Positions 4,552 through 5,024 of a stretch of DNA of 5,024 bases are shown here, piece after piece. The translations under genes were made by a program, and so were the position numbers. The notes under the pieces were generated by a model. It did no database searches. It was not told where the DNA came from and saw only the letters and a program-made list of their open reading frames with translations. How positions within the stretch are numbered: the first letter of the stretch is position 1; the number at the start of each line of letters is the position of its first letter. Origin of the DNA: Clostridiales bacterium (GTDB lineage Bacteria; Bacillota; Clostridia; Oscillospirales; Acutalibacteraceae). The DNA lies in the NCBI GenBank assembly GCA_019417145.1, contig DXVY01000152.1, positions 1-5,024 on the forward strand. Direction: 5' to 3'.

Positions 4552-5024
4552 ATGTCGGTTGAATCCATGCAGATGGTCAATATCATCGGCAAGTACCAGC
4601 GTCTGGAAGAGGTGATCGAGGCCTGTTTGGACGCGGGCTGCTTCCATCCGGAATCCACCTCCGACCTGACGGCCGACATCAAGGGATTTTCGCAGATAAA
4701 CGAAGAAAACCCTTACAGCGGCCGGCTGCAAAAATTCCATGAAATATTTGAATATTGCGAGATAAAGCCCGCCCTTGTCCCCATTCCGGACGACCTGGGG
4801 GACGACGAGGTGGAGCATTATATCAACAGGCTGGACGAAAACCTGCACAAGGTACAGGCCCGGCGGGAGCAGCTGCAAAAGGAAATGGAGGAAAACCGGT
4901 ACGCTATCGCCCAGCTGGAACATTTCTTTACTCTAGATATCGAGCTGGACGAGGTGTTCTCCTCCCAATTCATCAAGGTGCGGTTCGGCCGCCTGCCGAA
5001 GGAGAGCTTTGAAAAGCTCAAAGC
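4552..5024 (+). CDS. ntpI: V-type ATPase subunit I (subunit a homologue), N-terminal part
   Basis: The frame is open from ATG 4552 to the window edge (157 codons plus two bases) and continues beyond it; full-length family members have roughly 600 to 700 residues. Subunit I is the membrane stator: its cytoplasmic N-terminal half binds the peripheral stalks, and its C-terminal half forms the ion channel against the proteolipid ring. Visible here are the opening strand MQMVNIIGKYQRLEEVIEA, a long charged helix likely to be coiled coil at about 84-125, and the diagnostic block FIKVRFGRLPKESFEKL (140-156), which matches the conserved FGRLP region of bacterial subunit I. GAGGG (4537-4541) lies ten bases before the ATG, inside the end of the subunit C gene. 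The catalytic subunits A and B and the proteolipid K are expected downstream. Confidence 0.88.
   Translation, partial: MSVESMQMVNIIGKYQRLEEVIEACLDAGCFHPESTSDLTADIKGFSQINEENPYSGRLQKFHEIFEYCEIKPALVPIPDDLGDDEVEHYINRLDENLHKVQARREQLQKEMEENRYAIAQLEHFFTLDIELDEVFSSQFIKVRFGRLPKESFEKLK

Noticed and set aside
4544..4615. ATG at 4544 overlapping the subunit C stop codon as start of the next gene
   Set aside because: It is out of frame with subunit I and hits a stop within about 25 codons. ATG 4552 opens the correct frame.

Overview
The window looks like a stretch of chromosome from a GC-rich Bacillota, most likely a member of the Clostridia (inference). The signs are strong AGGAGG-type ribosome binding sites, a bacterial V-type (A/V-type) ATPase operon, a PhoU-fused Na/Pi cotransporter and a TTAACA-type Pho box. 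There are no tRNAs, rRNAs, CRISPR arrays, transposases or phage genes.

Layout: (1) 1-167 is the 3' end of a purine-type NCS2/AzgA permease on the + strand, followed by a textbook terminator at 224-257. (2) 258-727 holds no recognisable gene. It is GC-rich and full of inverted repeats, including two neighbouring hairpins that show the same C-rich loop motif, and it ends in a possible + strand terminator at 689-712. (3) 793-2448 on the - strand is a complete 551-residue Na+/phosphate cotransporter with a C-terminal PhoU-like domain. Its terminator lies at 728-766, and its promoter (2575-2606) carries a Pho box directly upstream of a perfect TATAAT. (4) 2449-2982 is a divergent intergenic region that serves both sides. 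(5) From 2983 to the window edge is the start of a + strand V-type ATPase operon: a coiled-coil peripheral-stalk subunit (G/H type), subunit C (V0D/AC39) and the N-terminal part of subunit I. The operon has an extended -10 promoter at 2745-2772 and a leader of about 200 nt with an intrinsic terminator just before the first ribosome binding site.

How the genes relate: the cotransporter imports phosphate with sodium and is probably induced by phosphate starvation. The V-type ATPase couples ATP to H+ or Na+ movement. The ion is decided by the K (proteolipid) subunit, which lies beyond the window. If the ATPase is Na+-coupled, the divergent pair would both belong to sodium/phosphate energetics, but this is inference.

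The most interesting signals are RNA-level: the V-ATPase leader, which looks like a transcription attenuator or riboswitch; the compound stem-loop between the first two ATPase genes; and the structured gene-free block at 258-727. No new protein system is visible.
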